Assembly: GCA_002436105.1 (NCBI GenBank)
Contig: DIXU01000001.1
Coordinates: forward strand, 62,001 to 126,000
Source of the DNA: Candidatus Aminicenantes bacterium UBA6072
GTDB taxonomy: Bacteria; Acidobacteriota; Aminicenantia; UBA2199
Direction of reading: 5' to 3'
DNA length: 64,000 bases
Below, one piece after another: positions 37,071 to 45,324 of this stretch; within the stretch, counting starts at the first letter, position 1, and each line of letters begins with the position of its first letter. Below the pieces are notes generated by a model. The model had not been told where the DNA came from. It ran no database searches and was given only the letters and a program-made list of their open reading frames with translations. A program made the translations under genes and the position numbers.

Positions 37071-38009
37071 ATGACAGCAATGAACGATAAAAAAACCCGC
37101 AAATATTCGATCATCGTCGTTTCCGATGCCACGGCCACCAACAGGGAATTCACCGTCTCCTCCAAGCTGATCCGCAACGCCCTGCTGGGATTTTCCTTCC
37201 TGGTCTTTTTCTTCGGTTTCATTCTCTTCTCCTACCTGACCATGACCCTGGATGAGCAGAAAATGAGGCGCCTGGAGCTCGATGCCAAGGACAAGCGGGA
37301 GAAGATCAGCGAGATGGCCTCCACCATTGAGGTATTGAACGAGCGCCTCAAGCAGATGGAGATCTACAAGGAAAGGATCATGGTGGCCACCGGCCTGACC
37401 TCGCCCCTGGCCCTGCGCGAAGTCGGCATCGGCGGCCCCGACACCAGTATCGAAGGCGGCGGCGATTTTTCGTCCTCCGCAACCGTTCTTCCCGGCGCTC
37501 CGCCGCTGAAGAACTCGCTGCCGGAGGCGGCCGACGTCCGCGACAAGGCTCTCAAGATCGAGAACTCGCTCAAGACGGTCGAGAAGTACGTCAACCAGCA
37601 GAAGCTGCGCCTGGCCTCCACCCCCGCCATCTGGCCCACGCGCGGCTACATCTCCGGGTCCTTCGGCAACCGCATCCATCCCTTCACCGGCCGCCATGAG
37701 TTCCATGGCGCCATCGACATCGCCACTCAGCTGGGCAACAAGATCATCGCTCCCGCCGACGGCGTGGTCCTGGTGGCCGAGACGCGGGATTACTACGGCA
37801 AAATGATCATCCTTGACCACGGTTTCGGCTATATCACGCGCTACGGCCACCTCTCCGGCTACAATGTCAAGGAAGGTCAGCGCGTCAAACGCTTCGACGT
37901 GATCGGCTATGTCGGCACCACGGGCAGAAGCAACGGGCCGCACCTGCATTACGAGGTCCGCTACTACGAGAAGCCCGTCAATCCCTTCGACTTCATCCTG
38001 GACAATTAG
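37071..38009 (+). CDS. M23 family (LytM/DacO-like) metallopeptidase
   Basis: A 312-residue membrane-anchored peptidoglycan endopeptidase or activator. Basic N-terminus, one transmembrane helix (residues about 35-58), a coiled coil (residues about 62-100, LELDAKDKREKISEMASTIE), a Ser/Pro linker and a C-terminal LytM domain with GNRIHPFTGRHEFHGAIDIA, the active-site HFGYITRYGHLS-type segment (GFGYITRYGHLSGY) and GPHLHYEV. The zinc ligands HxxxD and HxH are present, so the domain should be active. ATG at 37080 is an alternative start. Confidence 0.92.
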   Translation: MTAMNDKKTRKYSIIVVSDATATNREFTVSSKLIRNALLGFSFLVFFFGFILFSYLTMTLDEQKMRRLELDAKDKREKISEMASTIEVLNERLKQMEIYKERIMVATGLTSPLALREVGIGGPDTSIEGGGDFSSSATVLPGAPPLKNSLPEAADVRDKALKIENSLKTVEKYVNQQKLRLASTPAIWPTRGYISGSFGNRIHPFTGRHEFHGAIDIATQLGNKIIAPADGVVLVAETRDYYGKMIILDHGFGYITRYGHLSGYNVKEGQRVKRFDVIGYVGTTGRSNGPHLHYEVRYYEKPVNPFDFILDN

Positions 38010-38058
38010 TCGGCCGGCGTCATTCCCCCTGCCCGTTGATTTAAAATGCCGATTGGTC

Positions 38059-38087
38059 TTGATTTTTTATTTTTGATTGCATATAAT
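38059..38087 (+). promoter_or_regulatory. Promoter of the 38213 lipoprotein gene
   Basis: TTGATT (38059-38064), 17-nt AT-rich spacer, perfect TATAAT (38082-38087). It produces an unusually long leader of about 118 nt. Confidence 0.6.
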
Positions 38088-38125
38088 CCGATGCGAATGA
38101 ACAAACCGCTTTCAGGCACGCGAAG

Positions 38126-38167
38126 ATCGGCGCGGAAAGGTTTTCCGCGCTCCCAGCGTTTCCGCCG
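38126..38167 (+). promoter_or_regulatory. Structured 5' leader of the lipoprotein gene
   Basis: An inner hairpin of nine base pairs (GCGCGGAAA / TTTCCGCGC, 38130-38150, 3-nt loop) overlaps an outer ATCGGC/GCCGAT pairing (38126-38131 with 38161-38166). The two share bases, so alternative folds are possible. No known riboswitch class recognised. Confidence 0.4.
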
Positions 38168-38212
38168 ATGCGGGGCGGCGCGGTCATTCATAATTTTTTC
38201 AGGAGGAACCAG

Positions 38213-38908
38213 ATGAAAAAAGTACTCGTTCTTGTTGCCTTACTGTTTCTTGTCGTGATCACCACGTCCTGCCAGAAACCCGAGGAGATCACGATCTCCA
38301 AATATTTCCAGGCGATGAAGGCCAAGGACCGGGACACCATGGCCGCCATGGCCGCCGAGCCTTTCGCCGTGGAGTTCAAGTCCTGGAAGATCGTGTCGAG
38401 CGCGGAACCGGTCGTCGAGGACTTCACCCTGCCCAAGATGATCGAACAGCTGGCCGCCGCCAAGAAACAGAAGGACGATCAGATCCTTCTGGTCAGGGAC
38501 AAGAAGGACGCTCTGGACCAGCTGAAGACCAAGCTGAGCGAAAGCCGCGGCAGCCGGGCCAAGGCCGAGGTCCAGAAAGAGATCGATGCCATGGAGATCG
38601 AGTTCCAGACCGAGACCGCCAACTACAGGCGCGACCAGGCCAATTACACCCAGGTCAAGACCCAGGTGGAGAACGAAAAGAAAATGATCGCCCTGTCCAC
38701 CAACATCGACCAGAACCAGGAACTGCTCGCCGGCAAGGCCGTGACCACCAAGACGAACGTCATGGTCGACGGTGCCGGCGGCGAGAAGGAATACCAGTTC
38801 ACGCTGAGAAAATATGAGCTGATCAATCCCGTGACCAACAAGGTCCATTCCAACCGCTACATCATCCTGAAGATCCAGGCTCAGGACGAAGTCGCGTCGG
38901 AGCAGTAA
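38213..38908 (+). CDS. Lipoprotein with coiled-coil domain, function unknown
   Basis: A 231-residue lipoprotein: signal sequence with lipobox ITTSC (Cys at residue 19), an N-terminal segment resembling DUF4878/NTF2-type lipoproteins (ISKYFQAMKAKDRDTMAAMAA), then a long charged coiled coil (residues about 75-160, KKDALDQLKTKLSESRGSR) and a beta-rich end. I do not recognise the family. It is monocistronic: own promoter, long leader, AGGAGG SD 6 nt before the ATG and a strong terminator after the stop. Confidence 0.75.
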   Translation: MKKVLVLVALLFLVVITTSCQKPEEITISKYFQAMKAKDRDTMAAMAAEPFAVEFKSWKIVSSAEPVVEDFTLPKMIEQLAAAKKQKDDQILLVRDKKDALDQLKTKLSESRGSRAKAEVQKEIDAMEIEFQTETANYRRDQANYTQVKTQVENEKKMIALSTNIDQNQELLAGKAVTTKTNVMVDGAGGEKEYQFTLRKYELINPVTNKVHSNRYIILKIQAQDEVASEQ

Positions 38909-38938
38909 GCGCCCAACGCTCCTTTTCGCCCATCCCCA

Positions 38939-38977
38939 GGCGCGGGAACCGCGACCGGTTCCCGCGCCTTTGCTTTT
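38939..38977 (+). terminator. Rho-independent terminator after the lipoprotein gene
   Basis: Perfect 12-bp stem GGCGCGGGAACC / GGTTCCCGCGCC (38939-38950 and 38957-38968), 6-nt loop, then TTTGCTTTT. Confidence 0.85.
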
Positions 38978-39047
38978 CGTTCCGCGCCGGTCCAAGGCCA
39001 AGGGCCGGGCAAGCAGATCACCTGACATCATGTCGAGGAGAAACCCC

Positions 39048-41081
39048 ATGAAAAAAGCAGCCGCGCTTTTTCTTTGCCTGTTTCTGGCCGCAGCCCTCTG
39101 GGGACAGAAGCGGGCCCTGAGCTTCGAGGACATGTTCGCCACTGGGCGCCTTTCATCGCCGGCGATTTCCCCCGACGGCCGCTGGGTCGTATTCGCGGTG
39201 CGTCAGGCGGACATCGATGCCAATTCTTTCCATTCCCAGCTGTATGCAACCGATCTGCAGGGGCGGACACTGACCCAACTGACCGACGGCAAGGGCAACA
39301 GCTCCAGCCCGCGTTTCCTGCGCACCGGGCTGCTGACCTTCGTTTCCAGCCGCGACGGGAACCCGCAGGTCTTCTCCATGGACCCGGCAAACCCGGCCGT
39401 CGTCACCCCCCTCACCCGGGTCCCCGGCGGCATCGGCGCCTTCATCTGGTCGGGTGACGAAAAGCGCATCGCCTTCGCCCGTGACATCGATCCCCGGGCG
39501 CGGACGTTCGCCGAGGCCCTGGCGCTGGAAAAGGAGGCGGCCGGGGCGAAGGCGACGGGCAGGATCCTGTCCGGCCTCATGTTCCGGGTCTGGGACTCGT
39601 GGCGCGACAACCAGCGCAGCCACATCTTCCTGCACGCCCCGGGCAGCGAGGAATATGTCGACCTGACGCCGGGCGAGTTCGACACTCCGCCGCTCGACCT
39701 GGGCGGCGCGCAGGACTTCACATTTTCCGGCGACGATGCCTGGTTCGCCTATGTCAAGAACATCGACCCCGTCGTGGCCGTGTCCACCAACAACGACATC
39801 TTTCTGCGCGACCTGCGCAGCGGCAAGGAAAGGAACATCAGCGCCGACAACAAGGGCAGCGACGCCAACCCCGTTTTTTCGCCGCAGAACCGCTACCTGG
39901 CGTACCTCTCCATGAGCCGGCCCGGCTTTGAGGCCGACAAGAAGGATATCATCCTCCATGATCTGAAGACCGGGGCGCGGCGGAACCTGACCGCCGCCTT
40001 CGCCAATACCATCACCGCCCTCGAGTTCGCCGCCGACGAGCGGGCCATCTATTTCATCGCTTCCGAGAGCATCCACAAGCCGATCTTCAGGCTGCACATC
40101 GCCTCGGGCAGGATCGAGAAGATCGTCTCCGCGGTCAACGCCAGTTCCCTGCGCGCCACTCGGGACGGCAGGACGCTGGTGTACATGGCGCAGAACGTGG
40201 CCATGCCCCAGGAGCTGTTCAAGGTCGACCTGCGCAGCCGCCGGCAGACGCAGCTGACGCACTTCAACCGCGAGCGCCTCAAGAACGTGGAGATGAACCG
40301 CGTCGAGACATTCCGTTTCCAGGGCGCCGCGGGTGAAACCGTCGAGGGCATGCTGCTCAAGCCGCCCTTTTTCGACGCCGGGAAGAAGTATCCCCTGGTG
40401 TTCCTGGTGCATGGCGGCCCGCAGAACGCCTGGACCGATGACTTCCACTACCGCTGGAACCACAGCCTGTTCGCCTCTCCCGGCTACGTGGTGGCGGCGA
40501 TCAACTTCCACGGCAGCCCGGGCTACGGCCAGGAGTTCACCGATTCCATTTCCGGCGACTGGGGCGGCGCTCCCTTCGTCGACCTGGTCAAGGGGCAGCA
40601 GTACCTGGTGGAGAGCTTCCCCTTCATCGACCCGGAGCGGCTGGTGGCGGCCGGCGCCTCCTACGGCGGCTTCATGATCAACTGGATGGCCGGCCACAGC
40701 GACGAGTTCAAGTATCCGTTTCGCTGCCTGGTCTCCCACGACGGCATCTTCGACGCCCGCAGCATGTATTATTCCACCGAGGAGCTCTGGTTCGAGGAAT
40801 GGGAGTACGGCGGCGTCCCCTGGGAGAGCGGCCTCTATGAAAAATGGAACCCGGCCAATTTCGTCGAGCGCTTCAAGGTGCCCATGCTGGTCGTGCACAG
40901 CGAAAAGGACTTCCGCGTGCCGGTCTGCCAGGGCCTGATGCTCTTTACCGCCCTGCAGCGACGCGGCGTCGAATCCAAGATGCTCTATTATCCCGACGAG
41001 AACCACTTCGTGCAGAAACCGCAAAACGCGCGGCTGTGGTGGCAAACGGTGCTGGGCTGGTTCGCCGAGCATTTACAGTAG
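39048..41081 (+). CDS. S9 family (acylaminoacyl-peptidase-like) serine peptidase
   Basis: A 677-residue exported peptidase. Signal peptide (residues 3-20), N-terminal beta-propeller (residues about 25-400, with SPDGRWVVF and similar blades) and a C-terminal alpha/beta-hydrolase domain with the nucleophile in GASYGGFM, Asp in SEKDFRVP and His in DENHFV. Such enzymes degrade oligopeptides. The ATG at 39048 has a GAGGAG SD and gives a clean signal peptide; the upstream open frame does not. The stop codon TAG lies at the first base of a repeat element, described separately. Confidence 0.93.
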   Translation: MKKAAALFLCLFLAAALWGQKRALSFEDMFATGRLSSPAISPDGRWVVFAVRQADIDANSFHSQLYATDLQGRTLTQLTDGKGNSSSPRFLRTGLLTFVSSRDGNPQVFSMDPANPAVVTPLTRVPGGIGAFIWSGDEKRIAFARDIDPRARTFAEALALEKEAAGAKATGRILSGLMFRVWDSWRDNQRSHIFLHAPGSEEYVDLTPGEFDTPPLDLGGAQDFTFSGDDAWFAYVKNIDPVVAVSTNNDIFLRDLRSGKERNISADNKGSDANPVFSPQNRYLAYLSMSRPGFEADKKDIILHDLKTGARRNLTAAFANTITALEFAADERAIYFIASESIHKPIFRLHIASGRIEKIVSAVNASSLRATRDGRTLVYMAQNVAMPQELFKVDLRSRRQTQLTHFNRERLKNVEMNRVETFRFQGAAGETVEGMLLKPPFFDAGKKYPLVFLVHGGPQNAWTDDFHYRWNHSLFASPGYVVAAINFHGSPGYGQEFTDSISGDWGGAPFVDLVKGQQYLVESFPFIDPERLVAAGASYGGFMINWMAGHSDEFKYPFRCLVSHDGIFDARSMYYSTEELWFEEWEYGGVPWESGLYEKWNPANFVERFKVPMLVVHSEKDFRVPVCQGLMLFTALQRRGVESKMLYYPDENHFVQKPQNARLWWQTVLGWFAEHLQ

Positions 41082-41252
41082 ACGACAGAGGTCAGAAGAC
41101 AGACGACAGAAGACAGAAGACGGATGTCAGATGCTGGACGTCAGATGTCAGCAGGAGAAGCAAGCCCGTCAGCGATCTTTCAGGAGATTTCTCTTGCTAA
41201 CGTCTAACGTCTGTCGTCTGTCGTCTGACTTCTGTCGTCTGACGTCGACAGA
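41079..41252 (+). repeat. Hairpin-forming heptamer element, copy A
   Basis: Left arm (41079 to about 41150) is a period-7 array of GACGACA/GAAGACA/GATGTCA units. A core of about 50 nt includes GGAGAAGCAAGCCCGTCAGC and CGATCTTTCAG. The right arm (about 41197-41252) is a period-7 array of TAACGTC/TGTCGTC/TGACGTC units, the reverse complement of the left arm. It starts with the TAG stop codon of the S9 gene. The core is about 90% identical to copy B in the same orientation. Confidence 0.8.
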
Positions 41253-41266
41253 TCGAGAGGGATGAA

Positions 41267-41608
41267 ATGAATCCATTTGCTTGGGCCGACAGCGTGGACG
41301 TGGCCATGACGGTCTGTGACCGCGACGGGATCATCCTGTACATGAACGAAAAGGCGATGGCGACCTTCGCCGCCGACGGGGGCAGGGCGCTGATCGGGAA
41401 GAACCTGATGGATTGCCACCCCGAGTCGGCGCGGCGCAAGATCGGCCGCATCATGGAATCCCGGCAGGCCAACAGCTACACCATCGAGAAGCAAGGCCTG
41501 AAAAAGCTCATCCACCAGGCCCCCTGGTATGAAAACGGCGAGCTGGGCGGGCTGGTGGAGCTCTCGATCGTCCTTCCCGCCGGGATGCCCCATTTTATCA
41601 GACGTTAG
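41267..41608 (+). CDS. Single PAS-domain protein
   Basis: A 113-residue stand-alone PAS fold: VDVAMTVCDRDGIILYMNEKAMATF at residues 9-33, then GKNLMDCHPESARRKI and a closing strand NGELGGLVELSIVLP. The CHP sequence after the 'LMD' helix resembles PAS proteins that bind haem or other cofactors, but ligand binding cannot be judged from sequence. SD GAGAGGG lies upstream. The gene is bracketed by the two copies of the hairpin repeat, and its last codons and TAG stop are provided by copy B. Confidence 0.8.
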   Translation: MNPFAWADSVDVAMTVCDRDGIILYMNEKAMATFAADGGRALIGKNLMDCHPESARRKIGRIMESRQANSYTIEKQGLKKLIHQAPWYENGELGGLVELSIVLPAGMPHFIRR

Positions 41609-41781
41609 ACGACAGAAGGCAGACGTCAGAAAACAGAAAACAGAAGACAGATGTCAGATGCTGGACATCAGATGTCACTGGGAGAAGCAGGCCCGTCAGC
41701 GATCTTTCAGTGGCTGTCTCTTGCTAACGTCTAACGTCTGTCGTCTAACGTCTGTCGTCTAACGTCTGTCGTCTGACGTCT
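41600..41781 (+). repeat. Hairpin-forming heptamer element, copy B
   Basis: Same layout and orientation as copy A. It has a left GACGACA-type array from 41600, a core with GATGTCAGATGCTGGACATC and GCGATCTTTCAG, and a right TAACGTC/TGTCGTC array to 41781. It encodes the PAS stop codon on the plus strand and the last residues (TSDDRR) and stop of the kinase gene on the minus strand. Confidence 0.8.
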
Positions 41782-44700
41782 CTCCATCATGGAGTTTCTT
41801 CAGTCCGGACTCGATCTCGGCCAGCGACGGCCTCCGCTCCGGGTTCTTGTCGATCATGGCCTTGATCAGCGCCTCCAGGTCCCGGGGGATGGCGGGGTTG
41901 ATCTCGCGGACGGGCAGGGGGTAGGTTTCCAGGATGCGATGGATCACCTCGCCGGTCGCCTCCGACCAGAAGGGCTTGGACCCGGTCAGCATCTCATAGA
42001 GGATGATGCCGGCGGCGTAAATGTCCCCGGCCGGGGAGGAGGTGCCGTCGCTGATCCGTTCCGGCGGCAGGTAGCGGATGGTGCCCATGACCACCCCCGA
42101 CATGGTCAGCCGCGACTGGGCCGGGGTGATGGCCAGGCCGAAGTCGAGAAGCTTGACGAAATGGGTCCGGCCGGGGCGCTCGCTGATCATGATATTCTCC
42201 GGCTTGAGGTCGCGGTGGACGATGTTCTGGCCGTGGATGGCGCCCAGGGCGTCGATGACCTGCAGCATGATGTCCAGCGCCGCAGCCGTCTCCAGCCGCC
42301 CCCCGTGCCGGATGAGCGCGGCCAGCGACTGCCCGTCCAGCAGCTCCATGGCGATGTAGCAGCAATCCTCCAGCTCCCCGCGCTCGAAAATGCGCACGAT
42401 GTGCGGGTGGTCCAGCTGCTCGGTGATCAGTGACTCGTGCTTGAAGCGCTTTTTCTGGTTCTCGTCGTGGAAATTCTCCTCCCTCAGCACCTTGAGGGCC
42501 ACGACACGCTTTTTTTCCAGCGTGTCCTGCGCCCTGTAGACCGTGGCCATGCCGCCCGTGCCGATCGTTTCCAGTATATTGAAGTGGCCGATCCGGGTCT
42601 TCTTCTTCCAGAAGGTGACGGCGCGCAGGTACTTTCTCAGCAGCTGCCACAGGAGCACCGTCACGGCCATGAAAGCCAGGGCGGCGAGCAGCATGAACCA
42701 CCCGGTCTGGTAGACGAACGGCCGCAGGTAAAAGGCGAAGGAGGCGCCGGCCGGGTTCCAGACCCCGTCGGCGTTGGCCGCGATGACCCGGAAGCGATAA
42801 TGGCCGGGCTTGAGGTCGTTGTAGAACGCCTCGCGGCGGTTGCCGGCCGACGTCCACTCCCCGTCATGGCCGACCAGCTTATACTTGAATTGGATCCTGT
42901 CACTGCGGACAAAGCTCAAAGCCGTGTATTTGAACGCGAATTTCCTGCTGCCAGCGGCCAGCTGCAGGGGCATCCCCCTGGGGTCGTCCATGATCGGCAG
43001 GCTGCGGTCGTCGACGACGACTTTCTCCACCTCAACCGGAGGCACCCGGTCATTTTTCCTGATATGGGCCGGGTCGATGCTCACCACCCCGGCCAGGTTG
43101 GCGAACCACAGCCGGCCGCCGCCGTCCTTCCAGCCGGAAGGGTTGCCATAGTTGCAGATGGCGCTCTTCATGCCGTCGTTTTCATCGAACAACCGGCCGC
43201 TTGCCTGCAGGCTTTTTTCGAAAGCCGCATTTTCGAGTTCGTCTTTTGCCGCCCGGAAGATCCCGCGCTCGCTGCTCATCCATAAAAAGCCCGACTCGTC
43301 CTCGAGGATGGCCAGGATCCGGCTGTCGAACAAACCCCGATCGCTGTTCAGCGAGCCCCAGCGGCCATTCTTCCATACTTTCAATCCACGACTGGTGCCG
43401 ATCCACAAGGTGCCGTTCCCATCCTCATGAAACGAAAATACGCTGCAATGGTCCAAGAAAGCCTCAATCGAGAATTTGCCGACATGGTCGGAATTCATGA
43501 CCGAAAGGCCGTTTTCGCTGCCGACCCACAAATTTCCTCGCCGGTCTTCAAAAAGCGATGATATCCGCTCGTCGCGCAGGCCGGCGGCGATGGAAAAGGC
43601 CGTGAATTCCCCGTTCTGGCGGCACAGCAGGCCGCCTCCCCAGGTTCCGATCCACAAGCGCCTGGCGCGGTCGGATAAGACGCAACGGACGGCAATGTCG
43701 GGCCGTGACCCGGGCAGGGGAACTTCCCGGAATCGGCCGTCATGGAAGAAGATCAACCCGGCATCCGTTCCCAACCACAATGAACCGTCCCCGGCATTTT
43801 CGAGAGAATTGATGTCAACGTTTTTAAAGCGGATCGGCAACCTGAAGTTTTCAATCCGGCCATTTTGATAGCGGTTCAGCCAGCCGCCGAGGCCGGCGAT
43901 CCATAACGTTCCGCCGCGATCCTCCCGCAGGGCGCGAAACTTGCTGCCGGCCAGTCCTTCATGCTCGGCAAAAGCCGTTATTTTTTCGTCGCGGAGTTGG
44001 GTCAATCCGCCATCGATGCCCCCCGCCCACAATGAACCCTCGCTGTCCTCGCAGAGTGAATAGACCTGGTTGCCGCTTGGACCCGGATTGGCAGCCAGAT
44101 ACTGAAATGCGCCCCGGGACCAACGGTACAAACCGACCTCGCTGCCCACCCACAGGTTGCCGTCGCGATCTTCGACCAGGGACATGATCTGGCTCGATCC
44201 ATGGTCCAATGAAACTTTGTGCAACCGCTGGTCGCGAAAGCTGAACAATCCATCAGCCGTCCCGATCCACAGGAATCCGTTGCGGTCCTGCTTCAAGGCA
44301 TAGATATCACCGATCCCTTGCTCGCCAAAGGACAGGACCCGAGGCGGCTGGCCCTTTTCAACACGGTACGCGCCCTTGCTTTCCGTTCCGACCAGCAACC
44401 GCCCCGCCTGGTCAGTGGCCAGGCAGAGAATCCTCATGCCTGGAAAAGCTGCGTGCTTCTCGAAAACCCCGCCGTTCACGGATGTCAAGCGGAACAGCCC
44501 CTCGGAAGTCCCGACCCAGAGGTCGCCCTGGCCATCCTCGGCAATGCAATGGGTGGACAATCCGGACACGCTGCCGGTCAGGGGATGGTTTGTAATTATT
44601 CCCTTGTCCAGGCTGAACACTTTTCCGCGCATGGTCCCGATCCAAAGAGTTCCCCGGTGGTCGACATGGAGGTTATTCACCAGGTTATCGTGGAATTCAG

Positions 44701-44950
44701 CGGTATTGCTGCTGTTGAAAACGGTGAACCTTTCTCCGTCAAAACGCACCAGGCCACCGGCCGTTCCCAGCCACAAATACCCGGATCGGTCCTGTACTAT
44801 GTCCAGGACCGTATTGTTGGGCAGGCCGCGTTCGGTCTTCCACGTATTCAACGCATACTGGGTTATTTGTTTCTGCGGATCAAGACCCCGGAGATGGCTG
44901 ATGATGCTGATGAAAAAAAGGAACAAAAAAACGCTTTTATGAAAATTCAA
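41759..44950 (-). CDS. Propeller/Y_Y_Y sensor fused to a Hanks-type Ser/Thr protein kinase
   Basis: A 1063-residue receptor kinase. After a signal/transmembrane segment (residues 7-20) come about a dozen two-component-regulator propeller repeats (DRSGYLWLGTAGGLVRFDG and similar, residues 35-640), a Y_Y_Y domain (about 665-735, LKPGHYRFRVIAANADGVW) and one transmembrane helix (about 745-765). The Ser/Thr kinase (about 785-1055) has GTGGMATVY, Lys in VALKVL, HRDLKPEN, DFGLA and APE-like PPE. This sensor normally precedes a histidine kinase. Start is TTG at 44950 with no SD. The C-terminus runs into repeat copy B. Confidence 0.9.
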   Translation of the reverse strand: MNFHKSVFLFLFFISIISHLRGLDPQKQITQYALNTWKTERGLPNNTVLDIVQDRSGYLWLGTAGGLVRFDGERFTVFNSSNTAEFHDNLVNNLHVDHRGTLWIGTMRGKVFSLDKGIITNHPLTGSVSGLSTHCIAEDGQGDLWVGTSEGLFRLTSVNGGVFEKHAAFPGMRILCLATDQAGRLLVGTESKGAYRVEKGQPPRVLSFGEQGIGDIYALKQDRNGFLWIGTADGLFSFRDQRLHKVSLDHGSSQIMSLVEDRDGNLWVGSEVGLYRWSRGAFQYLAANPGPSGNQVYSLCEDSEGSLWAGGIDGGLTQLRDEKITAFAEHEGLAGSKFRALREDRGGTLWIAGLGGWLNRYQNGRIENFRLPIRFKNVDINSLENAGDGSLWLGTDAGLIFFHDGRFREVPLPGSRPDIAVRCVLSDRARRLWIGTWGGGLLCRQNGEFTAFSIAAGLRDERISSLFEDRRGNLWVGSENGLSVMNSDHVGKFSIEAFLDHCSVFSFHEDGNGTLWIGTSRGLKVWKNGRWGSLNSDRGLFDSRILAILEDESGFLWMSSERGIFRAAKDELENAAFEKSLQASGRLFDENDGMKSAICNYGNPSGWKDGGGRLWFANLAGVVSIDPAHIRKNDRVPPVEVEKVVVDDRSLPIMDDPRGMPLQLAAGSRKFAFKYTALSFVRSDRIQFKYKLVGHDGEWTSAGNRREAFYNDLKPGHYRFRVIAANADGVWNPAGASFAFYLRPFVYQTGWFMLLAALAFMAVTVLLWQLLRKYLRAVTFWKKKTRIGHFNILETIGTGGMATVYRAQDTLEKKRVVALKVLREENFHDENQKKRFKHESLITEQLDHPHIVRIFERGELEDCCYIAMELLDGQSLAALIRHGGRLETAAALDIMLQVIDALGAIHGQNIVHRDLKPENIMISERPGRTHFVKLLDFGLAITPAQSRLTMSGVVMGTIRYLPPERISDGTSSPAGDIYAAGIILYEMLTGSKPFWSEATGEVIHRILETYPLPVREINPAIPRDLEALIKAMIDKNPERRPSLAEIESGLKKLHDGETSDDRR

Positions 44951-44980
44951 GTTGAATTTGGAACAGGCCGGGATGAATGA

Positions 44981-45184
44981 TCAACCACCCATGGAAGGCT
45001 TCTTGGTCGAGCAGGGCGCCGACTTGAGCCGTCCCTCCTTCTCAGTGAAAATCCTTTCCACCTGGGCCAGCGCCTTTTCGGCCTCGCTGAATCTTTTCCC
45101 TTTCTTCCTCGCCTGCGGCTGCGCGTCAAGATAGGTCCGGATCTTGCCCAACAAAAGGTTCACATTGGCTTTCTTTATGTCCAT
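44981..45184 (-). CDS. Small charged helical protein, unknown
   Basis: A 67-residue product, basic and helical in character (NLLLGKIRTYLDAQPQARKK, then SEAEKALAQVERIFTEKE), ending in APCSTKKPSMGG. No family recognised. A GGAGGT SD 5 nt before the ATG and an upstream TTGTTT-N17-TAGAAT promoter support translation. Its TGA stop is in the same frame as the downstream kinase, with ten sense codons between the stop and the kinase TTG start. It may be the lead gene of a two-gene unit with the kinase, or a substrate or regulator of it. Confidence 0.6.
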   Translation of the reverse strand: MDIKKANVNLLLGKIRTYLDAQPQARKKGKRFSEAEKALAQVERIFTEKEGRLKSAPCSTKKPSMGG

Positions 45185-45213
45185 GAACTACCTCCGTTTT
45201 GGAATCGGCATTA

Positions 45214-45242
45214 ATTCTAGGACAAAGAATGAACAAAAACAA
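45214..45242 (-). promoter_or_regulatory. Promoter of the 67-residue protein and kinase
   Basis: TTGTTT (45237-45242), 17-nt spacer, TAGAAT (45214-45219) on the minus strand, about 30 nt before the ATG, with a GGAGGT SD between. Confidence 0.5.
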
Positions 45243-45286
45243 GGAATCAGCGAATTGAAGCGATATCTGACGGTCGTCTCCGCCGT

Positions 45287-45315
45287 TTGCCTGCAACCGC
45301 CCGCCTTGCTACAAT
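45287..45315 (+). promoter_or_regulatory. Promoter of the radical SAM gene
   Basis: TTGCCT (45287-45292), 17-nt spacer, TACAAT (45310-45315), then 9 nt to the ATG and no SD: a leaderless layout. Confidence 0.6.
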
Positions 45316-45324
45316 GGCCTTGCC

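Noticed and set aside
41079..41781. Insertion sequence with inverted ends.
   Set aside because: No transposase, no conserved terminal inverted repeats or target duplication beyond the array pattern; kept instead as an unexplained repeat element.
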